Part shown: one piece after another, positions 54,620 to 62,672 of the stretch
How positions within the stretch are numbered: position 1 is the stretch's first letter
Layout: every line of letters begins with the position of its first letter
From: Bacterioplanes sanyensis
GTDB taxonomy: Bacteria > Pseudomonadota > Gammaproteobacteria > Pseudomonadales > Oceanobacteraceae
DNA length: 64,000 nucleotides
Assembly (NCBI RefSeq): GCF_014652515.1
Contig: NZ_BMYY01000002.1
Span: forward strand, 513,450-577,449
Direction of reading: 5' to 3'
Made by a program: the position numbers and the translations under genes
Notes under the pieces: generated by a model
What the model saw: only the letters and a program-made list of their open reading frames with translations
Told to the model about the DNA's origin: nothing
Database searches by the model: none

Positions 54620-55648
54620 ATGACAATTAAAGTCCTGGTGGTGGACGACTCTGGTTTTTTTCGGCGCCGGGTGTCTGAGATTATTAATTCTGATCCGCGC
54701 ATGGAGGTCGTTGGCATCGCTGACAATGGCCGTCAGGCCATTGAGAAAAATGACCAGTTGAAGCCTGATGTCATCACCATGGATTACGAAATGCCAGTGA
54801 TGGATGGCATTACTGCGGTACGTAATATTATGAAGTCGCGCCCTGTGCCTGTACTCATGTTTTCATCACTGACCTTTGAAGGGGCACGGGTGACACTCGA
54901 TGCTTTGGAAGCAGGTGCGCTCGATTTTTTACCCAAAAACTTTGACGCTATCGCCAAAAACACTGCGCAAGTACGGCAAACGCTGACAGATAAAATTGCC
55001 GCTGTGGCTGGTAGTCGCCAGCGCAAGCCGCCGGAACCTCCGGCTCCGCGTCCAGTTCCCGTGCGCCGCTCCGTTGCGGGGACCAAAGACTTAGTGATGA
55101 TTGGCACATCTACTGGCGGGCCTGCCGCGTTGCAAGCCTTATTCAAGGTTATTCCTGCCGGTTTCAAAACGCCCATCGTGATTATTCAGCACATGCCAGG
55201 CTCTTTTACCAAAGCCTTTGCTGAGCGCCTCAATCGCCTCAGCCCGTTGACTGTCAAAGAGGCCGAAGATGGTGAGCGTATTCAATCTGGTCATGTCTAT
55301 GTTGCCCCAGGGGGGATGCAACTGATGGTGGATAAACGCCAAGGCGGATCCATTCACATTCGTGAAAGTGATGAACGGGTTAACTATCGGCCTAGTGTTG
55401 ATATCGCTTTTGCATCGGCAGCAAAGCATTATGGAAAGCGTACCTTAGCCATAGTGTTGACGGGCATGGGAGCGGATGGTCGTGAGGGGGCAAGGCTACT
55501 GAAGCAGTGCGGTGCAAGCATTTGGGCTCAAGACGAAGCCAGTTGTGTTATCTTTGGTATGCCGATGGCCGTCATCAAAGAGGGCCTTTCCGATGATGTG
55601 TTGTCTTTGGCTGATATCGCTCCCAAGCTGGCTGCAGAGATAGGCTAA
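54620..55648 (+). CDS. cheB: CheB methylesterase (cluster 2)
   Basis: The 342-aa protein has a receiver with the phospho-acceptor Asp in the DVITMDYEMPVMDG motif. Then comes an esterase domain with Ser (MIGTSTGGPAALQ), His (IIQHMPGSF) and Asp (TGMGADGREGARLL). It serves the receptors of the polar array. Its stop overlaps the motC start by one base. Confidence 0.95.
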   Translation: MTIKVLVVDDSGFFRRRVSEIINSDPRMEVVGIADNGRQAIEKNDQLKPDVITMDYEMPVMDGITAVRNIMKSRPVPVLMFSSLTFEGARVTLDALEAGALDFLPKNFDAIAKNTAQVRQTLTDKIAAVAGSRQRKPPEPPAPRPVPVRRSVAGTKDLVMIGTSTGGPAALQALFKVIPAGFKTPIVIIQHMPGSFTKAFAERLNRLSPLTVKEAEDGERIQSGHVYVAPGGMQLMVDKRQGGSIHIRESDERVNYRPSVDIAFASAAKHYGKRTLAIVLTGMGADGREGARLLKQCGASIWAQDEASCVIFGMPMAVIKEGLSDDVLSLADIAPKLAAEIG

Positions 55649-56388
55649 TGGATCGCTGGGCGCTGGTTTCCACCGCGCTGGCTGTGGCGGCAGTTTTATG
55701 GGGTTTTGCTTTAGAGGGCGGCCATTTCAGTCTTTTATTTGATGCTCCAGCAGCCGTTATTGTCTTCGGTGGTTCGACCCTCGCTACGTTAGCGCAAGTT
55801 CCCAATGCTCATTTAGCGCCTTTGGCGCACCTGCTTTCTTGGCTGGTGGTGCCGCCCAACTACTCACTCGAGCACCTGATTAGTAAGCTGACTGTATGCG
55901 CCAATGCTCAGCGTAAAGACGGTTTGCTGGCATTAGAACAGTTGGCAGCGGGGGAGTCAGAGCCATTGTTAAAGCGAGCACTAACGATGCTGGCTGATGG
56001 CTTTGATGACAGCATAATTGATAAAACTCTACAGCAGGATGTACACAGTCAATACGAACGTGACAATGAACTGGTGGATCATCTAGATCAATTAGCGGGG
56101 TATTTACCGACGTTAGGCATTGTCGGCGCGGTACTGGGTTTAATGCAGGTACTGTCAAATATACAACAGCCTGATGCCTTGGCCACTGGCATTGCGACTG
56201 CTTTTGTGGCGACTTTTTATGGGGTTGCCAGTGCGAATATCATTGTGATTCCGCTGGCGAATCGTTTACGGCAAATGTTGTCATGGCGTCGCCGTTACCA
56301 ACTGGCGTTGCTGGCGGGTGTTTTGTCCATTCGCAGTGGAGTCAACCCAGCTGTTCTGCGCTATCGCTTACAGGGGATTACCTTGTGA
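55648..56388 (+). CDS. motC: MotC, stator membrane subunit (MotA/PomA type)
   Basis: MotC with MotD forms a stator that conducts ions and drives rotation. The 246-aa product has four membrane helices (LVSTALAVAAVLWGFALEGG; AAVIVFGGSTLATLA; YLPTLGIVGAVLGLMQVLSN; ATGIATAFVATFYGVASANI) and a cytoplasmic loop. It is the Pseudomonas motCD arrangement, next to cheB. It overlaps motD by four bases (GTGA). Confidence 0.93.
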   Translation: MDRWALVSTALAVAAVLWGFALEGGHFSLLFDAPAAVIVFGGSTLATLAQVPNAHLAPLAHLLSWLVVPPNYSLEHLISKLTVCANAQRKDGLLALEQLAAGESEPLLKRALTMLADGFDDSIIDKTLQQDVHSQYERDNELVDHLDQLAGYLPTLGIVGAVLGLMQVLSNIQQPDALATGIATAFVATFYGVASANIIVIPLANRLRQMLSWRRRYQLALLAGVLSIRSGVNPAVLRYRLQGITL

Positions 56389-57077
56389 GCCGCTCAGTTA
56401 AACAAGGGCAGCAACATCGCTGGCTGGTGTCGTATGCCGACTATATGACGCTGCTGTGCGCATTCTTCATTATGATGTATGCCATAGAGTTGATAGACAA
56501 CGAAGAGGGCGACGCCATTCGTCAGCAAATCGAGTATTTATTCTCTGCACAATCGAGTTCTTTGCCACCGGTAACAGACTCACCGCTCACAAAAGGCAGC
56601 GGGTTATTGCCGCTGGTGGCAGATATTCGCCAAGTGACTCAACTTATTCGCGATACGGACGATATAGTGGTAGAAGGCGAACAAGATTGGCTGACGGTAT
56701 CGCTCAACGCGGATTTGCTGTTTGCACCGGGAGAGACTCGGGTAAAAGACGCCGCACTGCCGTTGTTGCAAAGCATCGCTGAGGAGCTGCGTGCTTGGCC
56801 CTATCCGATCAATGTTCAAGGCCATGCTGACGACACCCCCGTTCGGGGTGAGATAACTAATTGGGAAATTTCGGCATTGAGAGCCGCTGCTGTCGTGCAA
56901 AACTTGACTCTGTATGGGGTAGCACCACAGCGAATGGCCGCCATGGGATTATCTCACTATCATCCAGCAGAGCCGTACAACACTGAAGAAGCTCGGCGGC
57001 AAAATCGGCGTGTGGTGATTTTCATGACTCAGGATGATCAATCAGTACCTTGGTCGAGGCCGCGGCAGCAACAATAA
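56385..57077 (+). CDS. motD: MotD, stator subunit with OmpA peptidoglycan-binding domain
   Basis: MotD anchors the stator to the cell wall. The start is the GTG at 56385, overlapping motC; the frame is open upstream within motC. The 230-aa product has one membrane helix with the ion-binding Asp (WLVSYADYMTLLCAFFIMMY) and a C-terminal OmpA-like domain (INVQGHADDTPVRGEITNWE, LSHYHPAEPYNTEEARRQNR). The ion (H+ or Na+) cannot be told from the sequence. Confidence 0.94.
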   Translation: MSRSVKQGQQHRWLVSYADYMTLLCAFFIMMYAIELIDNEEGDAIRQQIEYLFSAQSSSLPPVTDSPLTKGSGLLPLVADIRQVTQLIRDTDDIVVEGEQDWLTVSLNADLLFAPGETRVKDAALPLLQSIAEELRAWPYPINVQGHADDTPVRGEITNWEISALRAAAVVQNLTLYGVAPQRMAAMGLSHYHPAEPYNTEEARRQNRRVVIFMTQDDQSVPWSRPRQQQ

Positions 57078-57140
57078 ACTGACATGATTCTTGCTTCAGC
57101 GTGATAATAGCAAGCGATTTGTGTGGTCGAGGACTTTCAG

Positions 57141-57923
57141 GTGCGTATCTGGTCAATAGCTAATCAAAAAGGTGGTGTCGGAAAAACCACCAGCGTGGTC
57201 ACATTGGGCGGTTTGCTGGCCGAAAAAGGGGAGCGTGTTCTGTTGGTCGATTTAGACCCACATGGCTCCTTGACCAGCTACTTCAAGCAAGACCCAGATA
57301 GCCTTGAGCGCAGCCTCTACCATTTGTTTTTTGAGCAGCGCTATAAAGATAAAGCCTTTATTCAATCGGTTTTGAAACCCACCTCCCATCAACATATTGA
57401 TGTGCTGCCTGCTACCACGTCGTTGGCGACACTCGAGCGCCAGGTTAGCGGTCAGGATGGTATGGGGCTGGTGCTGGCGCGTAGCTTGGCGCAGTTGTGG
57501 GACGAGTATGACCACGTGCTATTGGATACCCCGCCGATCTTGGGCGTGCTGTTGGTCAATGCGCTTGCCGCCTGCCAGCGCCTAGTGATTCCGACACAAA
57601 CAGAACACCTGGCTTTGAAAGGTTTAGAGCGTATGATTCACACCTTAAAAATGGTGATGCGCTCGCAGAATCGCAGCCTGCCTTACACCATTGTGCCAAC
57701 CTTGTTTGATCGACGGACATTAGCCTCGGTTACCACCTTACGGGAAATGCGGCGCGAGTATCGTGAGTCTTTATGGGAGGAATCGATCCCGGTAGACACG
57801 CGTTTACGCGATGCTAGCCATGAAGGTATTTTTCCTCATCAAATGGATCCTGATAGCCGTGGTGTCAGGGCTTATCGTCACTTGTTGAGAGATTTAGAGA
57901 GTCAGGAGGACAGTTCCTCATGA
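57141..57923 (+). CDS. ParC-like ParA-family ATPase for chemosensory array positioning
   Basis: This MinD/ParA ATPase has the Walker A IANQKGGVGKTTSVVTLGGL. The start chosen is the GTG at 57141 (GAGGA upstream), giving a 260-aa protein; GTG 57123 is an alternative. ParC in Vibrio and the Pseudomonas equivalent localise chemosensory arrays at the pole. It is followed by a small ORF and a ParP-like CheW protein, its expected partner. Confidence 0.9.
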   Translation: MRIWSIANQKGGVGKTTSVVTLGGLLAEKGERVLLVDLDPHGSLTSYFKQDPDSLERSLYHLFFEQRYKDKAFIQSVLKPTSHQHIDVLPATTSLATLERQVSGQDGMGLVLARSLAQLWDEYDHVLLDTPPILGVLLVNALAACQRLVIPTQTEHLALKGLERMIHTLKMVMRSQNRSLPYTIVPTLFDRRTLASVTTLREMRREYRESLWEESIPVDTRLRDASHEGIFPHQMDPDSRGVRAYRHLLRDLESQEDSSS

Positions 57924-58234
57924 CCCATCCTTTAAACGATTATTTTGATAGCTTGCTAGGGGTAACAGACTGGGACAGCCGGCTGGAAGCCGCGACGGCT
58001 CCCTTGGTGGATCCAATCTTGGACAAAGACAGTATTGTGCCTGGTAAGCGGCTACAGCTTTGCCGACCTGCCACACAACAGCCGCTCGCTGCCAATTTTA
58101 CGATGGCGTTGAATTTCCTAGCTCTGCTAGCAAGACTCTCTTGTTCTCGTCTGCGGCAGGCTTTGCTGACTTTTTGCCAGCATCATTTGCCATCAACATG
58201 CCACAGTGTGACGGCGGGAGGTAGGTATGGCTGA
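57920..58234 (+). CDS. small hypothetical protein between ParC- and ParP-like genes
   Basis: This 104-aa ORF starts at an ATG overlapping the ParC-like stop and ends 8 bases inside the next gene. I do not recognise the family. Its N-terminus (PLNDYFDSLLGVTDWD) resembles the N-terminal segment of the next protein (VLQDYLDQLLITA). From about residue 65 an alternative frame (ending at 58224) is equally open, so a frameshift in an old CheW-like gene is possible. No CheW domain is present. It could be a truncated ParP paralogue or a real small partner protein. Confidence 0.5.
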   Translation: MTHPLNDYFDSLLGVTDWDSRLEAATAPLVDPILDKDSIVPGKRLQLCRPATQQPLAANFTMALNFLALLARLSCSRLRQALLTFCQHHLPSTCHSVTAGGRYG

Positions 58235-58952
58235 GTCCATCCGTAAGACGCGCACGGCCAACCAAGTTGATGGCGTCCTACAAGATTACCTTGATCAGTT
58301 GCTCATTACCGCGACGGAAGTTAAGCCGGTCGCCGAGCCGGCAGAGTCATTACCCAGTGTCGAGTCTGCTAACGCACAGGCGCTGACCTCGCTGGTACCT
58401 CAGCCTGCAAAAGCGCCTTTAACAGAGCCTGTAGTAGATACCGCTGAACTGGATGAGCCGGAGATAGCTCTGGGCGAGAGTGGTGGTGGCGTTACTGACC
58501 TCGATTGGCAAAACAGCCAGGGGGTTGAGTGTTTGATCTTTAAAGTCTCTGGGCTCAAGTTGGCCATACCTCTGCCTCTGCTCGGTGGCGTGCATCGTAT
58601 GGCGACAGATATTACGCCGTTATTTGGTCAAGTGAGTTGGGTACTGGGAGTATGGCAATCGGACGATCATCGCCTGAGTATCGTCGATAGCGCTGATCTG
58701 ATTATGCCAGAGCGGGGCGTGAAACTGGCTCGAGATGGTTTTGATTATGCCATTCAGCTTGATCGTACGCCGTGGGCGCTGGCTTGCCAGGAAATATGTG
58801 ACACGATTACTCTGCAAAAATCGTCAATTAAATGGCGTGGCGAGAAAGGAAAACGTCAGTGGCTTGCCGGTACCGTCATTTCTGAGATGTGCGCTTTGCT
58901 CGATGTACCTGGGTTGTTATCTATGCTGGAGGAGCAGCGACACCAAGCATAG
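58227..58952 (+). CDS. ParP-like protein with C-terminal CheW domain
   Basis: The 241-aa product starts at ATG 58227 after GGGAGG. It has an N-terminal short motif (LQDYLDQLLITA), a Pro/Ala/Glu-rich linker (about 35-90) and a CheW-type domain (about 95-235, VECLIFKVSGLKLAIPLPLL). ParP proteins bind ParC through the N-terminal part and CheA through the CheW-like AIF domain, holding arrays at the pole. The position right after the ParC-like gene supports this. Confidence 0.82.
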   Translation: MAESIRKTRTANQVDGVLQDYLDQLLITATEVKPVAEPAESLPSVESANAQALTSLVPQPAKAPLTEPVVDTAELDEPEIALGESGGGVTDLDWQNSQGVECLIFKVSGLKLAIPLPLLGGVHRMATDITPLFGQVSWVLGVWQSDDHRLSIVDSADLIMPERGVKLARDGFDYAIQLDRTPWALACQEICDTITLQKSSIKWRGEKGKRQWLAGTVISEMCALLDVPGLLSMLEEQRHQA

Positions 58953-59030
58953 TAAGGGCTAGGGGCTGCTTTTGTTCACCGCACAAAAGGCGTAATTCAA
59001 CTGGTACACTTTGTGCTCTCTTCTATAGTA

Positions 59031-59076
59031 ATGAAAGGTTGTAAGGCCGCTAGGCGGTCAAGCAATGGCCTTTCAT
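59031..59076 (+). promoter_or_regulatory. structured leader upstream of cheW (nested hairpin)
   Basis: ATGAAAGG at 59031-59038 pairs with CCTTTCAT at 59069-59076, and GGCCGC at 59045-59050 pairs (one G-T) with GCGGTC at 59054-59059 inside it. The structure ends just upstream of the cheW ribosome site (GAGGA). A TATAGT box at 59024-59029 could be a -10 element. Confidence 0.5.
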
Positions 59077-59090
59077 AGCGAGGATGTAAT

Positions 59091-59573
59091 ATGTCTGCGA
59101 TAGCCGGAAATAAGACCGGAGAAGATCCGGTCCTGCAGTGGGTGACCTTCCGTCTCGAGAACGAGACCTACGGCATTAACGTTATGCAGGTGCAAGAGGT
59201 CCTGCGCTATACGGAAATTGCTCCGGTTCCAGGAGCACCGCCGTATGTGCTGGGGATTATCAACCTGCGTGGTAATGTTGTGACCGTGATCGATACTCGG
59301 TTGCGCTTTGGCTTACCTTCGGCTGAGACCACTGATCAAACCCGTATCGTGATCATCGAAGCGGAAAATCAGGTGGTGGGGATGCTCGTGGACGCAGTGG
59401 CAGAGGTAGTTTACCTACGCCAGTCGGAAATAGAGACCACTCCGAATGTCGGCAATGATGAAAGTGCCAAGTTTATCCAGGGGGTTTGTCATAAAAATGA
59501 TGAACTGCTGATTCTGGTTGAGTTGGAAAAAATGATGTCGGATGAGGAGTGGAACGAACTGCAGGGTCTGTAG
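59091..59573 (+). CDS. cheW: CheW adaptor of the polar array (cluster 2)
   Basis: The 160-aa CheW couples receptors to the second CheA. It shows LQWVTFRLENETYGINVMQV, APPYVLGIINLRGNVVTVID and LLILVELEKMMS. It is distinct from the cluster 1 CheW and resembles the Pseudomonas polar CheW. A DUF2802 gene follows 10 bases later, as in Pseudomonas. Confidence 0.95.
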   Translation: MSAIAGNKTGEDPVLQWVTFRLENETYGINVMQVQEVLRYTEIAPVPGAPPYVLGIINLRGNVVTVIDTRLRFGLPSAETTDQTRIVIIEAENQVVGMLVDAVAEVVYLRQSEIETTPNVGNDESAKFIQGVCHKNDELLILVELEKMMSDEEWNELQGL

Positions 59574-59583
59574 GAGGTTTCAC

Positions 59584-59961
59584 ATGGCGTCTTGGTCGCT
59601 GTTGCATTGGTTACTAGCAGGAAATATTGGGCTTCTGGTCTTGGTTGCATTGGTGCTCTGGGCTGTCCATCGACAGCAACAGCGCGACTACAGGGCGTTG
59701 GATGGTCGTATCGCGGCGATCGAAGGAAATCATCAGGCTATCAGTCGCAGCGCCATTGGTGTAGGCCGGCGGGTCAAAGAGCTAGAAGGCCGTTTACAAA
59801 AGGTGCAGAAGTCTGCTTTGGCTCCCAAAACTGACGATAAGGTCTATCATCACGCGTCGCGTTTAGCAGGTATGGGAGCATCGGCGGCTGAGCTAGTCGA
59901 AAATTGCGGCATGGCGCGGGGGGAGGCTGAGTTACTGGTGTCATTGCGCCGCCCTCACTAG
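59584..59961 (+). CDS. DUF2802 protein
   Basis: The start is the ATG at 59584, after AGGAGG. The 125-aa product has one N-terminal membrane helix (WLLAGNIGLLVLVALVLWAV), a coiled coil (YRALDGRIAAIEGNHQAISR, VGRRVKELEGRLQKVQ) and a short C-terminal domain (VYHHASRLAGMGASAAELVE; GMARGEAELLVSLRR) typical of DUF2802. The family always sits next to cheW in Pseudomonas-like loci; its function is unknown. Confidence 0.85.
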   Translation: MASWSLLHWLLAGNIGLLVLVALVLWAVHRQQQRDYRALDGRIAAIEGNHQAISRSAIGVGRRVKELEGRLQKVQKSALAPKTDDKVYHHASRLAGMGASAAELVENCGMARGEAELLVSLRRPH

Positions 59962-60298
59962 TACCCTGAGGCAGGGCCACGCTGCGTCATGTCGGTTCTT
60001 TGACGAGGCGTGCTGTGCGGCAGGTGTCAGAACTAAGTGAGAGGGGCTGGAGATCACGCCCAAAAGAAACGAATGGCAAGCCCAAGCCCCATGAGGGCGT
60101 TGCTGTTGTTGAAAATATCTCGCTGTTGCCTGCGAAAATCGCCTGCCACTAGCGCTTTTAAGTCGTTCTGAAGAACTGCGAACTTGTGATTCCGCGTGCT
60201 GATTATAACCAAATGTTCCTACGATAAGGGCCCTGAACTCTACAATGGAGTCAGGGCCCTTTGTTATGGGCTGTTCTGGATATACTGGAGGAGCAGCT
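59962..60298. other. intergenic region with a hairpin and a possible small ORF
   Basis: This 337-base gap ends the flagellar locus. It holds a small hairpin (CCCTG 59964-59968 with CAGGG 59972-59976), a possible 52-codon minus-strand ORF (60054-60212, TTG start) ending LGLAIRFFWA, and the terminator at 60226. No repeats or mobile elements are seen. Confidence 0.5.
60226..60263. terminator. strong intrinsic terminator at end of the flagellar locus
   Basis: AAGGGCCCTG at 60226-60235 and CAGGGCCCTT at 60252-60261 form a perfect 10-bp stem, extended by an inner ACTC/GAGT pair, and run into TTT. It could stop transcripts from either side. Confidence 0.85.
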
Positions 60299-60541
60299 AT
60301 GGTGAAAGCTGTTTATGGGCTGGCATGGGTGCTGGCGACATTATCGGCATGGAATGCTCCCACAGAAGTCTCATTTTTGCCTAGCATGGCTCAAACTGTA
60401 CAAGACGCCAGCTTGTTTGATCGTACTCACGATTTTACTGATCTCTATATCATTCATACTCGTGATAAAGAGCGCAACATTACCATCCACTGCAGTGCTC
60501 ACAGTTGCTACAAAAACCGGCCAGCAATTTTATATGTTTGA
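60299..60541 (+). CDS. small predicted secreted protein
   Basis: The 80-aa ORF starts at the ATG at 60299 after an excellent GGAGGAG ribosome site. Residues 1-20 (VKAVYGLAWVLATLSAWNA) look like a signal peptide. The mature part (about 60 aa) has two Cys in ITIHCSAHSCYKNRP that may form a disulfide in the periplasm. I do not recognise the family. Its 3' end lies six bases from that of the convergent MAPEG gene. Confidence 0.6.
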   Translation: MVKAVYGLAWVLATLSAWNAPTEVSFLPSMAQTVQDASLFDRTHDFTDLYIIHTRDKERNITIHCSAHSCYKNRPAILYV

Positions 60542-60547
60542 ATATGT

Positions 60548-60922
60548 TCATGCGGATATGACGAACAAGCTGACCGTCGTTCCCAAACCTAGCATCCACA
60601 GCAAGCTTCGTAGCGTCGCTTTATCGCTCAGGTAGGCCGCGCCGTAGGCTACTCGAGCGGCAATAAATAGGCTCGCCAACAGGTCTATCTGGCTCTGCTC
60701 TGCCTCTGCAATGTGGGCGATAATGACGCCGGCTGCAAAAGGCGGAAAGGCTTCGAAACTGTTGAGCTGTGTCCAGTGGGCTCTTTGTTGTAGGCCGGTT
60801 TGCTGTTCCAAGAACAATCGCGGCGAGCGGTTATCATAACGACGACCACCTAACTTTGCGGTTACGGTGAAAATATAGGGAAGCAGTGCAGCAATCAGTA
60901 CGCACCAAAAAGCAATGGTCAT
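60548..60922 (-). CDS. MAPEG family membrane protein
   Basis: The start is the ATG at 60922, with GGAGA upstream; the GTG at 60934 is part of the leader. The 124-aa product has four membrane helices and MAPEG motifs (LQQRAHWTQLNSFEAFPPFA; FIAARVAYGAAYLSDKATLR). MAPEG proteins include glutathione transferases of the membrane; this bacterial subgroup has unknown substrates. A 8-bp inverted repeat (60977-61007) lies upstream between this gene and the next. Confidence 0.88.
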   Translation of the reverse strand: MTIAFWCVLIAALLPYIFTVTAKLGGRRYDNRSPRLFLEQQTGLQQRAHWTQLNSFEAFPPFAAGVIIAHIAEAEQSQIDLLASLFIAARVAYGAAYLSDKATLRSLLWMLGLGTTVSLFVISA

Positions 60923-60976
60923 TATTTTCTCCACAGTGAAGTTTCAAAGTCACACTATCAACTTCTCCCGTGGCTA

Positions 60977-61007
60977 CCAGTGCCAATCCTGACAGGCATG
61001 GCACTGG
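60977..61007 (-). terminator. hairpin downstream of the Mpo1-like gene
   Basis: CCAGTGCC at 60977-60984 and GGCACTGG at 61000-61007 form a perfect 8-bp stem with a 15-base loop. It lies 45 bases past the stop of the Mpo1-like gene and before the MAPEG start. No T run follows, so termination is uncertain. Confidence 0.4.
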
Positions 61008-61052
61008 CTTGGCAGCAGCGGCCCTGATGGCGATCATCACGGCCATTGCTGT

Positions 61053-61532
61053 TTAGGAGTAAGGAATGCCCAAGCGGCGATAGATAAAGCCCATCAACCA
61101 TGCTGGCCCAATTAGCAGAAACTGAATGTCTTTGAAGAACGAGGGTTTTTTGCCTTCGATGTAGTGGCCAATAAACTGAAAAACCCACAACACAACAAAG
61201 CCAACCAGACACACCAACCACAGGCTTGGCCAGCCGTTTTGCTGTTCATACCATGCCAGCAGTGCGTAGGTTGCCAACGTGAAGGCGCTGAGGCCAATCG
61301 CCAGGCTAGGCGACATGTTCAAATAAAACCCCACCACAATGATGGCCGACAAGGTAGCCCAGTTTAAGTAAGGCACAGTTGCCATGGCTGCAGGAACCGG
61401 TATTTCCCACAGTAAGCCCATGATGACGACAAAAATCAGTGGTACACAAATCCAGTGAATCAATTTGTTCACGGGGTTTTGGTGACTGGCGCCGTATTCG
61501 GCAAACCATTGATCGGCAGTTTTTTTACTCAT
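61053..61532 (-). CDS. Mpo1-like (DUF962) membrane protein
   Basis: The 159-aa product matches the YGL010w/Mpo1 family: an N-terminal YGASHQNPVNKLIHWICVPL segment, four membrane helices and a second conserved region, QFIGHYIEGKKPSFFKDIQ. Yeast Mpo1 is a 2-hydroxy fatty acid dioxygenase needing iron and the conserved His residues, which are present here. Bacterial members may act on hydroxylated lipids. It is divergent from the AraC gene. Confidence 0.88.
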   Translation of the reverse strand: MSKKTADQWFAEYGASHQNPVNKLIHWICVPLIFVVIMGLLWEIPVPAAMATVPYLNWATLSAIIVVGFYLNMSPSLAIGLSAFTLATYALLAWYEQQNGWPSLWLVCLVGFVVLWVFQFIGHYIEGKKPSFFKDIQFLLIGPAWLMGFIYRRLGIPYS

Positions 61533-61559
61533 ACCTCACCTCGTTGTTGTTATGCTATT

Positions 61560-61576
61560 TGATGATCACATCATCA
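61560..61576. promoter_or_regulatory. candidate operator palindrome in the Mpo1-like/AraC divergent region
   Basis: TGATGA at 61560-61565 and TCATCA at 61571-61576 are inverse complements with 5 bases between. It lies midway between the divergent starts at 61532 and 61647 and could bind the AraC-type regulator or another dimeric factor. Confidence 0.35.
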
Positions 61577-61646
61577 TAAGAAAAACCACCAAGAGGATCT
61601 TGCCTGTTAAGGCCAATTACTTTGCCTTTGACGGTCAAAATACATC

Positions 61647-62672
61647 ATGCAAGAACACAAAACGGTATCGGTTTTATGGATTAAAGCATTGCTGGCGGCG
61701 GCTGAGCAGCAGGGCGCAGAGCGCTCGCAGGTGTTGCAAACTGCAGGTGTGTCGTTGGCGAGCGTGCGTGATGGGCAGCGCTTGAGCCTGGAGCAAACGC
61801 TGGCAATCTGGCGTGCAGCAGAGTCGTTGGCCGCCACCACGGATTTTGGCTTAATCATGGGGGAGTGGGTAAAGCCAGCTCATTTTCAGCTGTTTGCCCT
61901 GGTTCTATTACATGCGCGCGACCTAGGGGAGGCCTTTGATAAAACCATTCGTTATACCCGCATTTTGAGTGATGGCGGCCAGTTTCGCATCGAGCATGAG
62001 GGCGAATGGGCGGCGATTTGTTATGAGCCTCAGGCTGAGAACTTTAGCCGCCACCAAGTGGATGCCGTACTCGCGCTGCTGCGCGGCTTTTCCGATTGGC
62101 TTGCCTGCCAGCGTATACCGTTAAAGCAGGCCGAGTTTACTCATGCTCAACCTCCGAACTTGGAAAACTACCAGCGCATCTTCGAATGCCCGCTGCGGTT
62201 TTCACAACCACGCAATGCGGTGGTGTTTGCGGCGCATTGGTTGCAAGAGCCTTTGGCATTGGAAGATAGCGAGCTGGCGGCAATGCATGAATCCATGCTG
62301 GAGCAGCAGCTGCAAGCGCTGCAAACCCCTGACTTGCAGCAACAGGTCATGCACTGGTTGCAGCAACAGCCGTGTTTGGAGGTGACTCGCGCACAGTTAG
62401 CCAGCGACTTGTTTCTGAGCGAGCGCACATTGCAGCGACGCTTAGGCGAGCAAGGTCTGAGCTTTCAAAGTTTGTTGGATCAAGAACGTCGCCAGCGAGC
62501 ACAATACTGGCTAGTGCAAACGGAAGACAGCATGACGGACATCGCTTCGCGGTTAGGGCTGTCGGCGAGTAGCTTTACTCGCGCTTGCCATCGTTGGTTT
62601 GCCGCCGCGCCGTTGGCGGTGCGGCGGCAGCAGGCTCAGAGTGAATCGAGCAGCGCTAAAACGTCATCGTGA
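61647..62672 (+). CDS. AraC-family transcriptional regulator
   Basis: The 341-aa product has an N-terminal arabinose_bd-type domain (about 20-205, TTDFGLIMGEWVKPAHFQLF) and a C-terminal HTH_18 domain (LASDLFLSERTLQRRLGEQG; DIASRLGLSASSFTRACHRW). This is the OruR/ArgR-like branch, whose members act on nearby metabolic genes. The divergent Mpo1-like gene is a possible target. The 3' end overlaps the convergent bcp gene by 37 bases. Confidence 0.9.
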   Translation: MQEHKTVSVLWIKALLAAAEQQGAERSQVLQTAGVSLASVRDGQRLSLEQTLAIWRAAESLAATTDFGLIMGEWVKPAHFQLFALVLLHARDLGEAFDKTIRYTRILSDGGQFRIEHEGEWAAICYEPQAENFSRHQVDAVLALLRGFSDWLACQRIPLKQAEFTHAQPPNLENYQRIFECPLRFSQPRNAVVFAAHWLQEPLALEDSELAAMHESMLEQQLQALQTPDLQQQVMHWLQQQPCLEVTRAQLASDLFLSERTLQRRLGEQGLSFQSLLDQERRQRAQYWLVQTEDSMTDIASRLGLSASSFTRACHRWFAAAPLAVRRQQAQSESSSAKTSS

